Source: Desulfarculus baarsii DSM 2075
Lineage (GTDB): Bacteria > Desulfobacterota > Desulfarculia > Desulfarculales > Desulfarculaceae
DNA: 64,000 bases
Reading direction: 5' to 3'
NCBI RefSeq assembly: GCF_000143965.1
Contig: NC_014365.1
Location: 2,693,501 to 2,757,500, forward strand
Part shown: piece after piece, positions 35,407 through 43,992 of the stretch
How positions within the stretch are numbered: position 1 is the stretch's first letter
How the letters are laid out: the number at the start of each line of letters is the position of its first letter
Notes under the pieces: model-generated
What the model saw: only the letters and a program-made list of their open reading frames with translations
What the model was told of the DNA's origin: nothing
The model's database searches: none
Position numbers and translations under genes: made by a program

Positions 35407-36432
35407 ATGAAGGCACTCGATGGCGGCAAAAGCCGGGCCGGGGTCGTCTTGCCCTGGTTGGGCGCGGCGTTGGCGGCGGTGTTCTGGTTGAGCCTGAGCA
35501 ACGGCAGCGTTGACAGCAGCGCCGGCGAGGTCTGGCGGGCGCTACGCGTCGGCCCGTCCGACGAGGCGCTGGGCTTTATTTTGTGGAACATCCGCCTGCC
35601 CCGGGCCCTGGCGGCCATGTTGGGCGGCGGGTTCCTGGCGGTCAGCGGCCTGCTGTTGCAGGTCTATTTTCGCAACCCCATCGTGGGGCCGTTCGTGCTG
35701 GGCATCTCATCGGGGGCGACGCTTCTGGTCTCGCTGGTGATGCTGACCTCGCTGACGGTGGGTTTTGCCGGGGCCCTGCCCTATCTGACGCCGCTGGCCG
35801 CCTTTGTCGGTTCGCTGGCGGCCATGGGCCTGGTGCTGGCCGTGGCCTCGCGGGTCTCGGGCGGGGTGACGCTTCTGATCACCGGCATCATGATCGGCTA
35901 TCTTTCCAGCGCGGCCACCAGCCTGATGATCACCTTCGCCGAGGCTGAGCGCCTCAAGGGCTTCAACCTGTGGCAGTTGGGCAGCTTCAGCGGCTACACC
36001 TGGCAGGAGCTGGGCCTGATGGCCGGGGCCGGGGCGATCCTCTCGCTTTTGACCTATGGCATGAGCAAGCAGCTAAACGCATTTTTGCTGGGCGAAAACT
36101 ACGCCGCGACCATGGGCGTCAACATACGGCGCTTTCGGCTGATGATCGTGCTGTGTTCGTGCGGGCTGTCGGCTGTGGTGACGGCCACGGCCGGGCCGGT
36201 GGCCTTCGTGGGCCTGGCCGTGCCGCACATGGCCCGCCTGGCCCTGGGCACATCCGATAACCGCCTGCTGATCCCCACCGCCGCCTTGATGGGCGCGGTG
36301 GTCTGCGGGGCCTGCGATATCCTGGCGCGCGGTCTTTTCGCGCCGGTGGAGGCCCCGCTGAGCAGCATCACGTCTTTTTTCGGCGCGCCGGTGGTTTTGG
36401 CGCTGCTGCTGAAAAACAAGGCCAACCGATGA
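35407..36432 (+). CDS. FecCD/BtuC-type ABC importer permease
   Basis: This 341-residue membrane protein has about ten segments. Family blocks include IRLPRALAAMLGGGFLAVSG, GPFVLGISSGATL, and GPVAFVGLAVPHMARLALG near the coupling region. It starts three bases after the binding-protein gene with GGAG upstream and overlaps the ATPase gene by four bases. It forms the channel of the BtuCD-like importer. Confidence 0.92.
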   Translation: MKALDGGKSRAGVVLPWLGAALAAVFWLSLSNGSVDSSAGEVWRALRVGPSDEALGFILWNIRLPRALAAMLGGGFLAVSGLLLQVYFRNPIVGPFVLGISSGATLLVSLVMLTSLTVGFAGALPYLTPLAAFVGSLAAMGLVLAVASRVSGGVTLLITGIMIGYLSSAATSLMITFAEAERLKGFNLWQLGSFSGYTWQELGLMAGAGAILSLLTYGMSKQLNAFLLGENYAATMGVNIRRFRLMIVLCSCGLSAVVTATAGPVAFVGLAVPHMARLALGTSDNRLLIPTAALMGAVVCGACDILARGLFAPVEAPLSSITSFFGAPVVLALLLKNKANR

Positions 36433-37748
36433 ACCATCCCGCCAACAACCAAACCATCCTGCGCCTGGAGAATCTGTCGGTGGGCCACGGCCAGACGCCG
36501 GTGCTCGCGGGCGTGAACCTGAGCCTGGAGTCCGGCCGCTTTTTGGCCCTGCTGGGCCCCAACGGCGCGGGCAAGACGACGCTGCTGCGCACCCTGGCCC
36601 GGCTGTTGCCGCCGCTGGCCGGCGCGGCCAGCCTGGCCGGCCAAAACCTCTGGGCCATGCCCATGGACAAATTGGCGCGCATCCAGGCCGTGGTGCTCAC
36701 CGACCGCCTGACGCCGGGGCTGCTCGGCGCTTGGGAAGTGGCCGCCCTGGGTCGCCATCCCTTTACCGGCTTTTTTGGCCGGCTGAACGCCCAAGACCGC
36801 CGCATCGTCGACCAAGCCCTGGAGATGGTCGGGGCCACGCACCTGGCCGCGCGCCGCTTCGAGCGCCTCAGCGACGGCGAAAAGCAAAAGATCGTCCTGG
36901 CCCGGGCCCTGGCCCAGCAACCAAGGCTGATCTTGCTCGACGAGCCCACCGTGCACCTGGACCTCAAGCACCGCCTGGAGGTGACGACGATCCTGCGTCG
37001 CCTCTGCCGGACCATGGGCGTGGCCGTTATCGCCTCCATGCACGAGGTGGACATGGCCGCCCGCGTGGCCGACCAGGTGGCGCTGATCAAAAACGGCGCG
37101 GTCATCGACCACGGCCCGCCGGAACGCGTGCTCAGCGGCGCGGCGGTCAGCGGGCTCTACGACCTGGACGGCCCCCGCTACGACAGCCGGCTGGGCGTCA
37201 TCGAGCTGGGCGCGGGCGGCCGGCGCGGGCCGCTGTTCGTCTTTCCCGGCGGCGGCGCGGCCGCCGGGGCGCTCAAGCTGTTGCACAAGCGCGATTACGC
37301 CCTGTGCTGCGGCGTGGCCCACCAAGGCGACATCGACGGCCACCTGGCCCAGGCCCTGGGCGCGCGGGTGGTCATGGCCCCGCCCTTTGCCGCACCCAGC
37401 GCCGCCAAGCAAGAGGCCTGCCGTCAACTTATCGATCAGGCCTGGGCCGTGGTCGACAGCGGCTTCGCGGTGGGCCAGATCAACCAGGCCAACGCCGCGC
37501 TTTTGCGCCAAGCCGCCGAGGGGGGCAAGCCCGTTTTCAGCTTGCGACCGCCCGAGGAGGCCCGGGCCCTGCTGGGCCAGGCCGCCCAAGGCGTGATCTG
37601 GTGCGTGGACGAACTGGATCTGGCGGGCAAGTTGGCGCGGCGCGCCCACCGCGGCGCGGAGGATGCGGAGGCGAAAAGCGACGCCACGGGCCAACGAGCC
37701 TTGGCCGGCGGCGGCGAAGACGAGCCAAGGGCCCGCGCCCAGGCGTGA
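36429..37748 (+). CDS. BtuD/FepC-type ABC ATPase with extra C-terminal domain
   Basis: Residues 1-255 are a standard importer ATPase: Walker A GPNGAGKTT (43-51), signature LSDGEKQKIVLARAL at about 147, Walker B LILLDEPTVHLDLK. A further 180 residues follow. They begin RGPLFVFPGGGAAAGALKLL and contain YALCCGVAHQGDIDGHLA, AQALGARVVMAPPFAA and VDSGFAVGQINQANAALL, a pattern that looks like a Rossmann-type domain. Longer BtuD proteins are known in archaea and some anaerobes, but I do not recognise this domain. It could sense corrinoid or nucleotide levels. The stop codon lies in the loop of a 13-bp hairpin. Confidence 0.88.
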   Translation: MNHPANNQTILRLENLSVGHGQTPVLAGVNLSLESGRFLALLGPNGAGKTTLLRTLARLLPPLAGAASLAGQNLWAMPMDKLARIQAVVLTDRLTPGLLGAWEVAALGRHPFTGFFGRLNAQDRRIVDQALEMVGATHLAARRFERLSDGEKQKIVLARALAQQPRLILLDEPTVHLDLKHRLEVTTILRRLCRTMGVAVIASMHEVDMAARVADQVALIKNGAVIDHGPPERVLSGAAVSGLYDLDGPRYDSRLGVIELGAGGRRGPLFVFPGGGAAAGALKLLHKRDYALCCGVAHQGDIDGHLAQALGARVVMAPPFAAPSAAKQEACRQLIDQAWAVVDSGFAVGQINQANAALLRQAAEGGKPVFSLRPPEEARALLGQAAQGVIWCVDELDLAGKLARRAHRGAEDAEAKSDATGQRALAGGGEDEPRARAQA

Positions 37749-37761
37749 CGCGGGCCCTTGG
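37725..37761. terminator. 13-bp perfect hairpin at the end of the importer operon
   Basis: The arms CCAAGGGCCCGCG (37725-37737) and CGCGGGCCCTTGG (37749-37761) are exact complements and enclose the stop codon of the ATPase gene. There is no T tract on either side, so termination would not be classical. It separates the operon from the convergent gene ending at 37771. Confidence 0.45.
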
Positions 37762-37770
37762 CCCAAAAAC

Positions 37771-38607
37771 TCAGAACGACCAGGACAGGCCCACGCTCAA
37801 CGCGGTGCGAGCCACGAAAGAGCCCTGGGCATAGAGGGCCAGGCCCTGGCCCAGGGCGACGTCGACGCCACACAGGGCCGCGAAAGGCTGATCGTTTTTG
37901 ATGGTGGCTTCGTAGTCGATGTATTCGCCGATGTATTCTTTATCGCGCCAGCGGCCGGTCATATCGGCCTCGGAGTGGCTGTAGCCGATGCCCACATAGG
38001 GCGTCACCGGGCCCCAACTGCGCGAAACCACGGCGTTGAGGTCGACCTGCCAATAGTCGGTCTCCTCGTCGACCCACCAATAGGCGTCGGCCTTGGTCCC
38101 GCTGTTGGTCTCGGTGTAGTCGTCGACCTTGCGGTTATCGTAGCGCAGGTAGCGGGCCGCCAGGTCCAGGGTCAGGCCGTTGTCGAGCTTGAAAGCCCGG
38201 GCCTTGGCCCCCACGCCCCACACGAACTGATCGTCGAGGGACGATTCCCAGTTGGCGCCATTAATCTTGTCCTTGTCGGAACTCTTGCCGCCGCGCACCA
38301 CGCCGGCCTGGGCAAAGACGCCCAGCCAATCGGTCAGGCCGTAGGTCAGGCTCAGCAGATAAAACTGATCGTCCTTGAACTTGCCCTCCTTGTGGCCGAT
38401 ATCGCTGGTCCCGTCTCCGTATTTGCGGTTGAGGTCGTAGTCTTTGTTTTTCTGCTCGAAAACATAGTTTACCGACACGCCAAGGCTGAACTGGCCTTTG
38501 GGCGTGAGCTTGACGGGGTTGCCCAGTTCGTCGGCGGCCGCGCCGGAGGCCAACCCCGCCACGGCCAGACAAGCCGCGGCGATGACAGTCAACATGACTT
38601 TACGCAT
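37771..38607 (-). CDS. Outer-membrane beta-barrel protein, unknown function
   Basis: A signal peptide (residues 1-25, ending SGAAA) is followed by alternating aromatic strands and a C-terminal LSVGLSWSF ending in Phe, which marks an outer-membrane barrel. The 278-residue length predicts a small barrel of about 10-12 strands. Strands such as QFYLLSLTYGLTDWLGVFAQAGV and GPVTPYVGIGYSHSEADM resemble porin-like proteins of the OmpA/OmpW or MipA kind, but I cannot assign a family. It lies between the importer operon and the BtuB-like gene and has its own leader region of 290 bases. There is no riboswitch directly upstream. Confidence 0.75.
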   Translation of the reverse strand: MRKVMLTVIAAACLAVAGLASGAAADELGNPVKLTPKGQFSLGVSVNYVFEQKNKDYDLNRKYGDGTSDIGHKEGKFKDDQFYLLSLTYGLTDWLGVFAQAGVVRGGKSSDKDKINGANWESSLDDQFVWGVGAKARAFKLDNGLTLDLAARYLRYDNRKVDDYTETNSGTKADAYWWVDEETDYWQVDLNAVVSRSWGPVTPYVGIGYSHSEADMTGRWRDKEYIGEYIDYEATIKNDQPFAALCGVDVALGQGLALYAQGSFVARTALSVGLSWSF

Positions 38608-38790
38608 TTTCCGTCTCTCCCACTAAAAATGCTCCGTCGCTGGCGGGCGGGCCAACCATGGCGCGCGAGCCAAAAAACCACCAATAAACACCAGTTTGCA
38701 TTGAGATCGTAGCCAGGGCCCGGCTTTCTGTCAATCGATTTGCTGGCGCGGCCGCGCCACGGACCATCGTTTTCGCCAGCCGCCACGCTA

Positions 38791-38839
38791 AAAGGCGCGC
38801 CTCCCCCGGTCTCGTGGCCGAGGAAGGCGCGCGTCTTTT
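38791..38839. terminator. Terminator downstream of the BtuB-like gene
   Basis: The arms GCGCGCCT (38795-38802) and AGGCGCGC (38825-38832) are complementary. On the minus strand the hairpin is followed by CTTTTAG and on the plus strand by GTCTTTTG, so it could work in both directions. Nothing else was recognised in 38608-38900 apart from the presumed promoter of the barrel gene. Confidence 0.65.
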
Positions 38840-38900
38840 GTTTCACGGGCCACGTGGCGGCCCGGCCCCCCGTTTCAGCGGACTCTAGAAAGGCCGCCCG

Positions 38901-40880
38901 TTAGAGCAGGTTCATGTCGATGACAAAGCCGCCGTAGAGCCACAGACCAGGGTCCAAAACCTCGTATTGGCCCGAATAGCCGGGGGTCATGTTGCCGTAG
39001 ACGGCCTGATCGCGGTCGAGCAGGTTGTCGGCGCGCACCTGCAACTTGAGCCACTTGGTCAGGGCGTAGGAACCGGTCAGGTGCAGGTTGACGTAGTCGT
39101 CGAGGCCGCGCTCGCGGGCCAGGAGCACCTCGGCGTTGAGGCCCAGGCTCAGCACGCCGTTGTCATAATAGACGCCGGGCGCGACCTGCCACTTGGGGCC
39201 GGCCTGTTCGACCAAGCCGTCCTCTTCCTCCCAGGGGTCGGCGCCGTAGCCGCCCAGGGCCAGTTCGATGGTCTCGGTGGCCTGCCAGGCAAAACGCCAC
39301 TCCACGCCGGTGGTGCGGTATTCGTCCATGTTTTTGGCGTAGTAGAGATCGTCGGGCTCGTTGTAGACGTAGCGGATCTTGTCGGTGTAGTCCATCAGGA
39401 AGGCGCTGATCACGCCGCTGAAACGGCCACAATCGAACTTCCAGCCCACCTCGTAGCTCCAGCCGTATTCGGGCTCCAGGTCTTTGTTGCCCACGAAGGT
39501 GTTGGTGGTGGCGTAGAGCTGGTTGAAGGTGGGCATGCGGAAGGCCCGGCCCACGTTGGCGAAGACCGAGTTATACTCGTTGGCCTTGAACACGGCCTGG
39601 ACCTGGGGCACGGGCTCGAAGTAGTTGTCCTGGCCCTCCTCGGTGTTGATCACGCCCTGGCCACGCACGCCGGGGGTGAGGATCAGTCTGTCCCAGAAGG
39701 TCTTTTCGATCTGGACGAAAACCGACGGCTGGTGCCGGGTGTGATCGAGCACGGCTTCCTTGATATAGTAGCCGGCCTTGCTGGAGCCCATGACGTCCTG
39801 GCGGGTTTCGTCCTGCTGCTCGAAGAGATAGGTGCCGCCGTAGAGCAATTTGGAGTCCAACACGTCGGCCGAGCCCTGGGCGTCGACGCCGGTGGTGAAG
39901 CTGTCCTTGTTGTTTTCCTTGCCCGGCTTTTTGGCGTCGCCATAATAGTCATAGTCGAGCTTCATGTGGTTGTAGTTGAAAAAGGCCGTGGCCTGCCAAC
40001 TCTCTTGCTCGTAGATGGCCGACAGATAATGGTGGTAAACCACCTCGTCGACCTTGTAGCTGCTGGTGGTCTTTTTGTAATAGTCGGCCTGATAGCCGGC
40101 GTCGGTGTAGTTGAACATGTAGTTGAGCGTCAACGGCTCCAGGGGCTGCACCGAGGCCAGGGCCGCGTACTTTTGCGGGCCGAAGAGGTTGGTGTTGTAG
40201 GGGCTGGTCTTGCTGTAGTTGGCCTTGACGCGGCTGAGGTCGTCGAAACGCACATAGCTGGCCCCCAAAAAGACCAACTCGTTGCGATACCAGGCGTTGC
40301 CGTCGGCGTAGCCGTTGCTGCCGCCCAAAAGCTGGCCGCCGGTGGCGGGGTTGCCGGGGCGCTTGGTGCGCATGTTGATCACGCCGGTCATGGCCCGCGA
40401 GCCATAGAGCGTCGAGGAGGCGCCCTTGACCATCTCCACGCGCTCGAGGAAGGCGGCCGGGATCTGGTCCAGGTCGTAGGCCTCGGCGGTGGGCTCGATG
40501 ATCGAGACGCCGTTTAGCATGACCTGCTCGCCGCCGTTGATGCCGCGCACGCCGATCTCGCCGTTCATGCCGCCCTGGGTGATGCCGCCGGGCAAAGACG
40601 CCGAAAAACTCACGCCGCCGTTGCGCTGCAGCAGGTCAAAGGCGTCCAGGCCACCCTGCTTGGCGATGTCCTCCTCGGTGAGGACCGTGGTGAACGCGCC
40701 GGTGTCCAACTCCTCGGCCTTGTAGCGCTTGGCCGTGACGTTGATCGACTCGCTCAGCACCGCCTCTTGTTTTTTCTGCTTTTCCTGGTCCTCGCCAGGG
40801 CCTTGCGCGGCTGCCGCCGGCGCGGCCGCCGCCGTCAGGGCCATCAGGGCCGCTGCCAAAAGTTTCGCTGTCCTTCTCAC
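38901..40880 (-). CDS. btuB: BtuB-like TonB-dependent vitamin B12 receptor
   Basis: This is a 659-residue receptor. I choose GTG 40880 because AAGGAG lies six bases upstream and a signal peptide (RRTAKLLAAALMALTAAAA) begins at once; a TTG six codons earlier is possible. The TonB box region is VLSESINVTAKRYKAEELD. The plug includes GEIGVRGINGGEQVMLNGV and GASSTLYGSRAMTGVINMRT. The 22-strand barrel includes YNSVFANVGRAFRMPTFNQL and ends in the normal last strand. It is preceded on its own strand by a B12 riboswitch and terminator, which strongly supports corrinoid uptake. Confidence 0.92.
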   Translation of the reverse strand: MRRTAKLLAAALMALTAAAAPAAAAQGPGEDQEKQKKQEAVLSESINVTAKRYKAEELDTGAFTTVLTEEDIAKQGGLDAFDLLQRNGGVSFSASLPGGITQGGMNGEIGVRGINGGEQVMLNGVSIIEPTAEAYDLDQIPAAFLERVEMVKGASSTLYGSRAMTGVINMRTKRPGNPATGGQLLGGSNGYADGNAWYRNELVFLGASYVRFDDLSRVKANYSKTSPYNTNLFGPQKYAALASVQPLEPLTLNYMFNYTDAGYQADYYKKTTSSYKVDEVVYHHYLSAIYEQESWQATAFFNYNHMKLDYDYYGDAKKPGKENNKDSFTTGVDAQGSADVLDSKLLYGGTYLFEQQDETRQDVMGSSKAGYYIKEAVLDHTRHQPSVFVQIEKTFWDRLILTPGVRGQGVINTEEGQDNYFEPVPQVQAVFKANEYNSVFANVGRAFRMPTFNQLYATTNTFVGNKDLEPEYGWSYEVGWKFDCGRFSGVISAFLMDYTDKIRYVYNEPDDLYYAKNMDEYRTTGVEWRFAWQATETIELALGGYGADPWEEEDGLVEQAGPKWQVAPGVYYDNGVLSLGLNAEVLLARERGLDDYVNLHLTGSYALTKWLKLQVRADNLLDRDQAVYGNMTPGYSGQYEVLDPGLWLYGGFVIDMNLL

Positions 40881-40961
40881 ACGTTGCTCCTTTCCCAACT
40901 TTCCCTTTCCCGTTTGCGTGTCGAGTCTGGGCGCACGTGTGCCGGCATGGCATTGGCCGCC

Positions 40962-41009
40962 AAAAAAACAAAAAACGCTCCGAGGTCACACAGTCGTGGC
41001 CTCGGAGCG
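40962..41009 (-). terminator. Riboswitch-linked terminator before btuB
   Basis: On the minus strand the arms GCTCCGAGG and CCTCGGAGC (nine exact pairs) are followed by GTTTTTTGTTTTTTT. It lies between the B12 box and the btuB start, as expected for a transcriptional riboswitch. Confidence 0.88.
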
Positions 41010-41069
41010 CACCCAGTTTCTTAGCTCCAAACCACCCCTCGCACATTTCCACGTGCGCGCCAGGGTTCT

Positions 41070-41240
41070 TGACGGACAGGTCTTCTGGCTCCCGGATCGT
41101 CCTAGTCGTCGCGCCTTCCCATCGCCCTATGGCGGGCGGCAGTGGCTTTGCTTGCGACTTTCGTCACCGGTTACAGCGGCGGGACCGCGCCGGATTCGCA
41201 CCGGCTTCCCTATTGAGCCCAAACGGGCATCCGCCAAGAT
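41070..41240 (-). ncRNA. Third cobalamin (B12) riboswitch, upstream of btuB
   Basis: On the minus strand the order is GAAGCCGGTGCGAATCCGG, GCGGTCCCGCCGCTGTAACC, AAGCCACTGCC and the B12 box GAGCCAGAAGACCTGTC at 41074-41090. It would repress the receptor gene when cobalamin is sufficient. The gap between btuB and the phosphatase gene (40881-41426) is filled mainly by this element, its terminator and promoter. Confidence 0.94.
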
Positions 41241-41256
41241 TATGTCAAACGGAAGT

Positions 41257-41285
41257 ACGCTAAACCCATTCCCACCCGCTGTCAA
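41257..41285 (-). promoter_or_regulatory. Promoter of the btuB riboswitch transcript
   Basis: On the minus strand a perfect TTGACA (41285-41280) is separated by 17 bases from TAGCGT (41262-41257). It lies just upstream of the riboswitch and faces it. Confidence 0.5.
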
Positions 41286-41426
41286 CGCTTGTTTGGCCAG
41301 CGCGCGCCAGTTGTGTGAAATTTTCGCCGCGCCCACGAATAAAGTTCACAGCCTCGCCACCGGGAATTAAACTGGCCACGGCATCCTTGTCGGCAAGGAC
41401 ATCGTCGGACGGCCAAGGAGGTTTCC

Positions 41427-43091
41427 GTGCTTGTTGCAATCATGCGTCGGCGCTGGGCGGGCCCGCTGGCCGCCGCGCTGCTGATCCTGGCCCTGGCGGC
41501 CACGGCGGCCGTCGCCGCGCCGGCGGCCAAGAACGTGATCATGCTCATCCCCGACGGCTGCGGGGCCGAGCAATACGCCCTGGCCCGTTGGGTCAAGGGC
41601 GCGCCGCTGGCCTTCGACCACATCCTCACCGGGGCCATCCGCACCCACATCGCCGATTCGGTCATCGCCGATTCGGCCCCGGCCGGCACGGCCCTGGCCA
41701 CCGGCACGCGCACCGGCAACAAGATCGTGGGCCTTTCGCCCAAGGCCAAGGGCCTGCTGCCCGGTCAGCCCGACCCCGGCCCCGAGGCGCTGCGGCCTCG
41801 GGCCAGCGTGCTGGAGGCGGCCCGGCTCATGGGCAAGTCCACCGGCCTGGTGGCCACCGCCACCATCACCGACGCAACCCCGGCCGACTTCATCGCTCAC
41901 GTGCCCAGGCGCAAGCTGGAGCCCGAAATCGCCAAGCAAATGGTCCACGCCGCCCCGGAGGTGATCATGGGCGGCGGCCGGCATTTCTTTTTGCCCAAAA
42001 ACGCCGGCGGCAAACGGACCGACGGCCTGGATCTACTGGCCCTGCTGGCCCAAAAGGGCTATCAACTGCCCCGCGACCGCGACGAACTGGCGCGCGTCAA
42101 AAAAGGCCCCGTGGCCGGCCTGTTCGCCGACGACTTCATGGCCCCCGAGCGCGACCGGCCCCACCTGGCCCCCGCACAACCATCGCTGGCCCAAATGACC
42201 GCCAAGGCCATCGAGATTCTGTCTCAAAACGAACGCGGCTTCTTTTTGATGGTCGAGGCCAGCCTGGTCGACTGGGCCTGCCACAACAACGACCCCGGCC
42301 ACCTGGTCGGCGACCTGCTGGCCTATGACCAGGCCGTGCAAATCGCCTTGGATTTCGCCAAAAAGGACGGCCAAACCCTGGTTGTCGCCGTCAGCGACCA
42401 CAACACCGGCGGCATGAGCATCGGCAACCGCTCCACCGACAACACCTACACATCCACCAAGCTGGAGGCCCTGCTAGCGCCCATCGCCCAGATGCGCCTG
42501 TCGACCATGGCCATCTGGAACGCCATGGGCGATCGCCCCAACAAGCAAGCCTTGCGCGCGTTGATCAAGAAGTGGTGGGGCATGGACCTGAGCGACGACG
42601 AGGCCCGGCAAATCATGGCCATCGCCGCCGCCTATCCCAAGCTGCCACAATACGGCGTGGGCCGCGTGCTCAGCGCCACGCGCACGGTCATCGGTTGGAG
42701 CACCCACGGCCACACCGGCGGAGACGTGCCTTTGTTCGCCTTTGGGCCGGGCCGGCCCACGGGCCTGCTCGACGAGCCCGAAGTGGCCCACGCCGTGGCC
42801 AGGGCCATGGGCGCCGACCTGCGTCAGCTCGACCAGCGCCTGTTCGCCGAGGCGGCCACGGCCCTGACCTGGGCCACGCTTGCCGAGCGTCTCACGCCGC
42901 GCGGCTGGCTGCTGGAGGCGCGTATCAATGGCCGGCTGGCCCAGTTGGAGGCCGGCGGCAACATCCTGCGCCTAGACGGCGAGGAGCTGATTTTGGAGGG
43001 CGTGGTCGTGCGCGTCGAGGATACGGGCAAGTGGTATCTGCCCCAAAAAGCCGCCACGTTGATCATGGCCCCTCCGGCGCGGCAAGACTGA
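41427..43091 (+). CDS. Alkaline phosphatase family protein, secreted
   Basis: The start is GTG 41427 behind AAGGAGG, followed by a signal peptide (MRRRWAGPLAAALLILALAA, cleavage near AVAAPAA). The mature protein has the metal and nucleophile motifs of the PF00245 family: LIPDGCGAEQ, the nucleophile serine in ADSAPAGTALATG, EASLVDWACHNNDPG, and VSDHNTGG with STHGHTGGDVPLF for zinc ligands. Length is 554 residues, with about 70 extra residues after the catalytic fold. It would hydrolyse phosphomonoesters in the periplasm. It faces away from btuB and has its own terminator; no phosphate-regulation site was identified. Confidence 0.9.
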   Translation: MLVAIMRRRWAGPLAAALLILALAATAAVAAPAAKNVIMLIPDGCGAEQYALARWVKGAPLAFDHILTGAIRTHIADSVIADSAPAGTALATGTRTGNKIVGLSPKAKGLLPGQPDPGPEALRPRASVLEAARLMGKSTGLVATATITDATPADFIAHVPRRKLEPEIAKQMVHAAPEVIMGGGRHFFLPKNAGGKRTDGLDLLALLAQKGYQLPRDRDELARVKKGPVAGLFADDFMAPERDRPHLAPAQPSLAQMTAKAIEILSQNERGFFLMVEASLVDWACHNNDPGHLVGDLLAYDQAVQIALDFAKKDGQTLVVAVSDHNTGGMSIGNRSTDNTYTSTKLEALLAPIAQMRLSTMAIWNAMGDRPNKQALRALIKKWWGMDLSDDEARQIMAIAAAYPKLPQYGVGRVLSATRTVIGWSTHGHTGGDVPLFAFGPGRPTGLLDEPEVAHAVARAMGADLRQLDQRLFAEAATALTWATLAERLTPRGWLLEARINGRLAQLEAGGNILRLDGEELILEGVVVRVEDTGKWYLPQKAATLIMAPPARQD

Positions 43092-43113
43092 CCCGCCGTC
43101 GGTCGGGCGCAAA

Positions 43114-43157
43114 AAGGCCCGCCGTGGCGCTTCCGCCGCGACGGGCCTTGCTTTTTT
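43114..43157 (+). terminator. Terminator of the alkaline phosphatase gene
   Basis: The arms AAGGCCCG and CGGGCCTT enclose a GGCG/CGCC inner stem and are followed by GCTTTTTT. It lies 22 bases after the stop codon. Confidence 0.8.
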
Positions 43158-43179
43158 CCGCGACCGCGAAGCTTCCCTT

Positions 43180-43992
43180 TCAGAGATAGGCCCGCCGCAG
43201 GTCGTCGAGCAGGTCGTCGGTGAGCTGCTCGGCGCGGCGCAGGGCGTCGAAGCGGTCCAGCAGGTCGTCGACGCCCAAGCGCTTTTTCATGGCCATGGGG
43301 ATATCCTCGATGACCTGGCCGCGATGCATCATGATCGTGCGGTGGCCAAGCTCCAGGGCCTGGCGCATGCTGTGGGTGACCATCATGGCGGTGAGCCGGC
43401 CCTGGCCGACGAACTGCTCGGTGAGTTTGATCACCTGGGCGGCCGATTTGGGATCGAGGGCGGCGGTGTGTTCGTCGAGCAGAAGCACCTTGGGCGGAGT
43501 CATGACCGCCATCAGCAGGGTCAGGGCCTGGCGCTGGCCGCCGGAAAGCGTGCCGATGGGGCTGTCCAGGCGGTCTTCCAGGCCCATTTCCAGGGCGGCC
43601 ACCCTTTCGCGGTATTGGGCGCGGCGACGGCGGTTGAGCCCCAGCCGGAGCGTGGCGGACCGGCCGCGCAAGGAGGCCATGTGCATGTTCTCGGCGATGC
43701 TCATGTTGGGCACGGTGCCCGAGAACGGATTCTGGAACACTCGCGAGACGTATTTGGCCCGCTGAAAGTCTTTCTGGCTGGTCACGTCGTGGCCATCGAT
43801 GGCGATCGTGCCGGCGTCGGGCCGGAAAGCGCCGGCCACGGCGTTGAGCAAGGTCGACTTGCCCGAGCCGTTGGTGCCGATGATGGTCACGAACTGGCCG
43901 GCGCTCACCGCCAAATCCACGCCCCGCAAGGCGCGGACCTCGTTGACCGAGCCGGCGTTGAAGGTCTTGCTCAGGCCCTTGATGACGATCAT
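43180..43992 (-). CDS. ABC transporter ATPase (TrpZ-like)
   Basis: This 270-residue ATPase has Walker A GTNGSGKST, signature LSGGQRQALTLLMAVM, Walker B VLLLDEHTAALDPKSA and the switch His in VTHSMRQAL. DEHTAALDP and the DFQRAKYVSRVFQNPFSGT segment are typical of ATPases that accompany TrpXY-type uptake systems (ABC_sub_bind with BPD_transp_2). It overlaps the fused permease/binding-protein gene by four bases (ATGA). The substrate may be an amino acid or a purine-like compound and is not resolved. Confidence 0.9.
   Translation of the reverse strand: MIVIKGLSKTFNAGSVNEVRALRGVDLAVSAGQFVTIIGTNGSGKSTLLNAVAGAFRPDAGTIAIDGHDVTSQKDFQRAKYVSRVFQNPFSGTVPNMSIAENMHMASLRGRSATLRLGLNRRRRAQYRERVAALEMGLEDRLDSPIGTLSGGQRQALTLLMAVMTPPKVLLLDEHTAALDPKSAAQVIKLTEQFVGQGRLTAMMVTHSMRQALELGHRTIMMHRGQVIEDIPMAMKKRLGVDDLLDRFDALRRAEQLTDDLLDDLRRAYL

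Noticed and set aside
38967..40517. 516-codon plus-strand frame opposite btuB
   Set aside because: Val/Gly/His-rich antisense shadow; no start signal and no recognisable motif.
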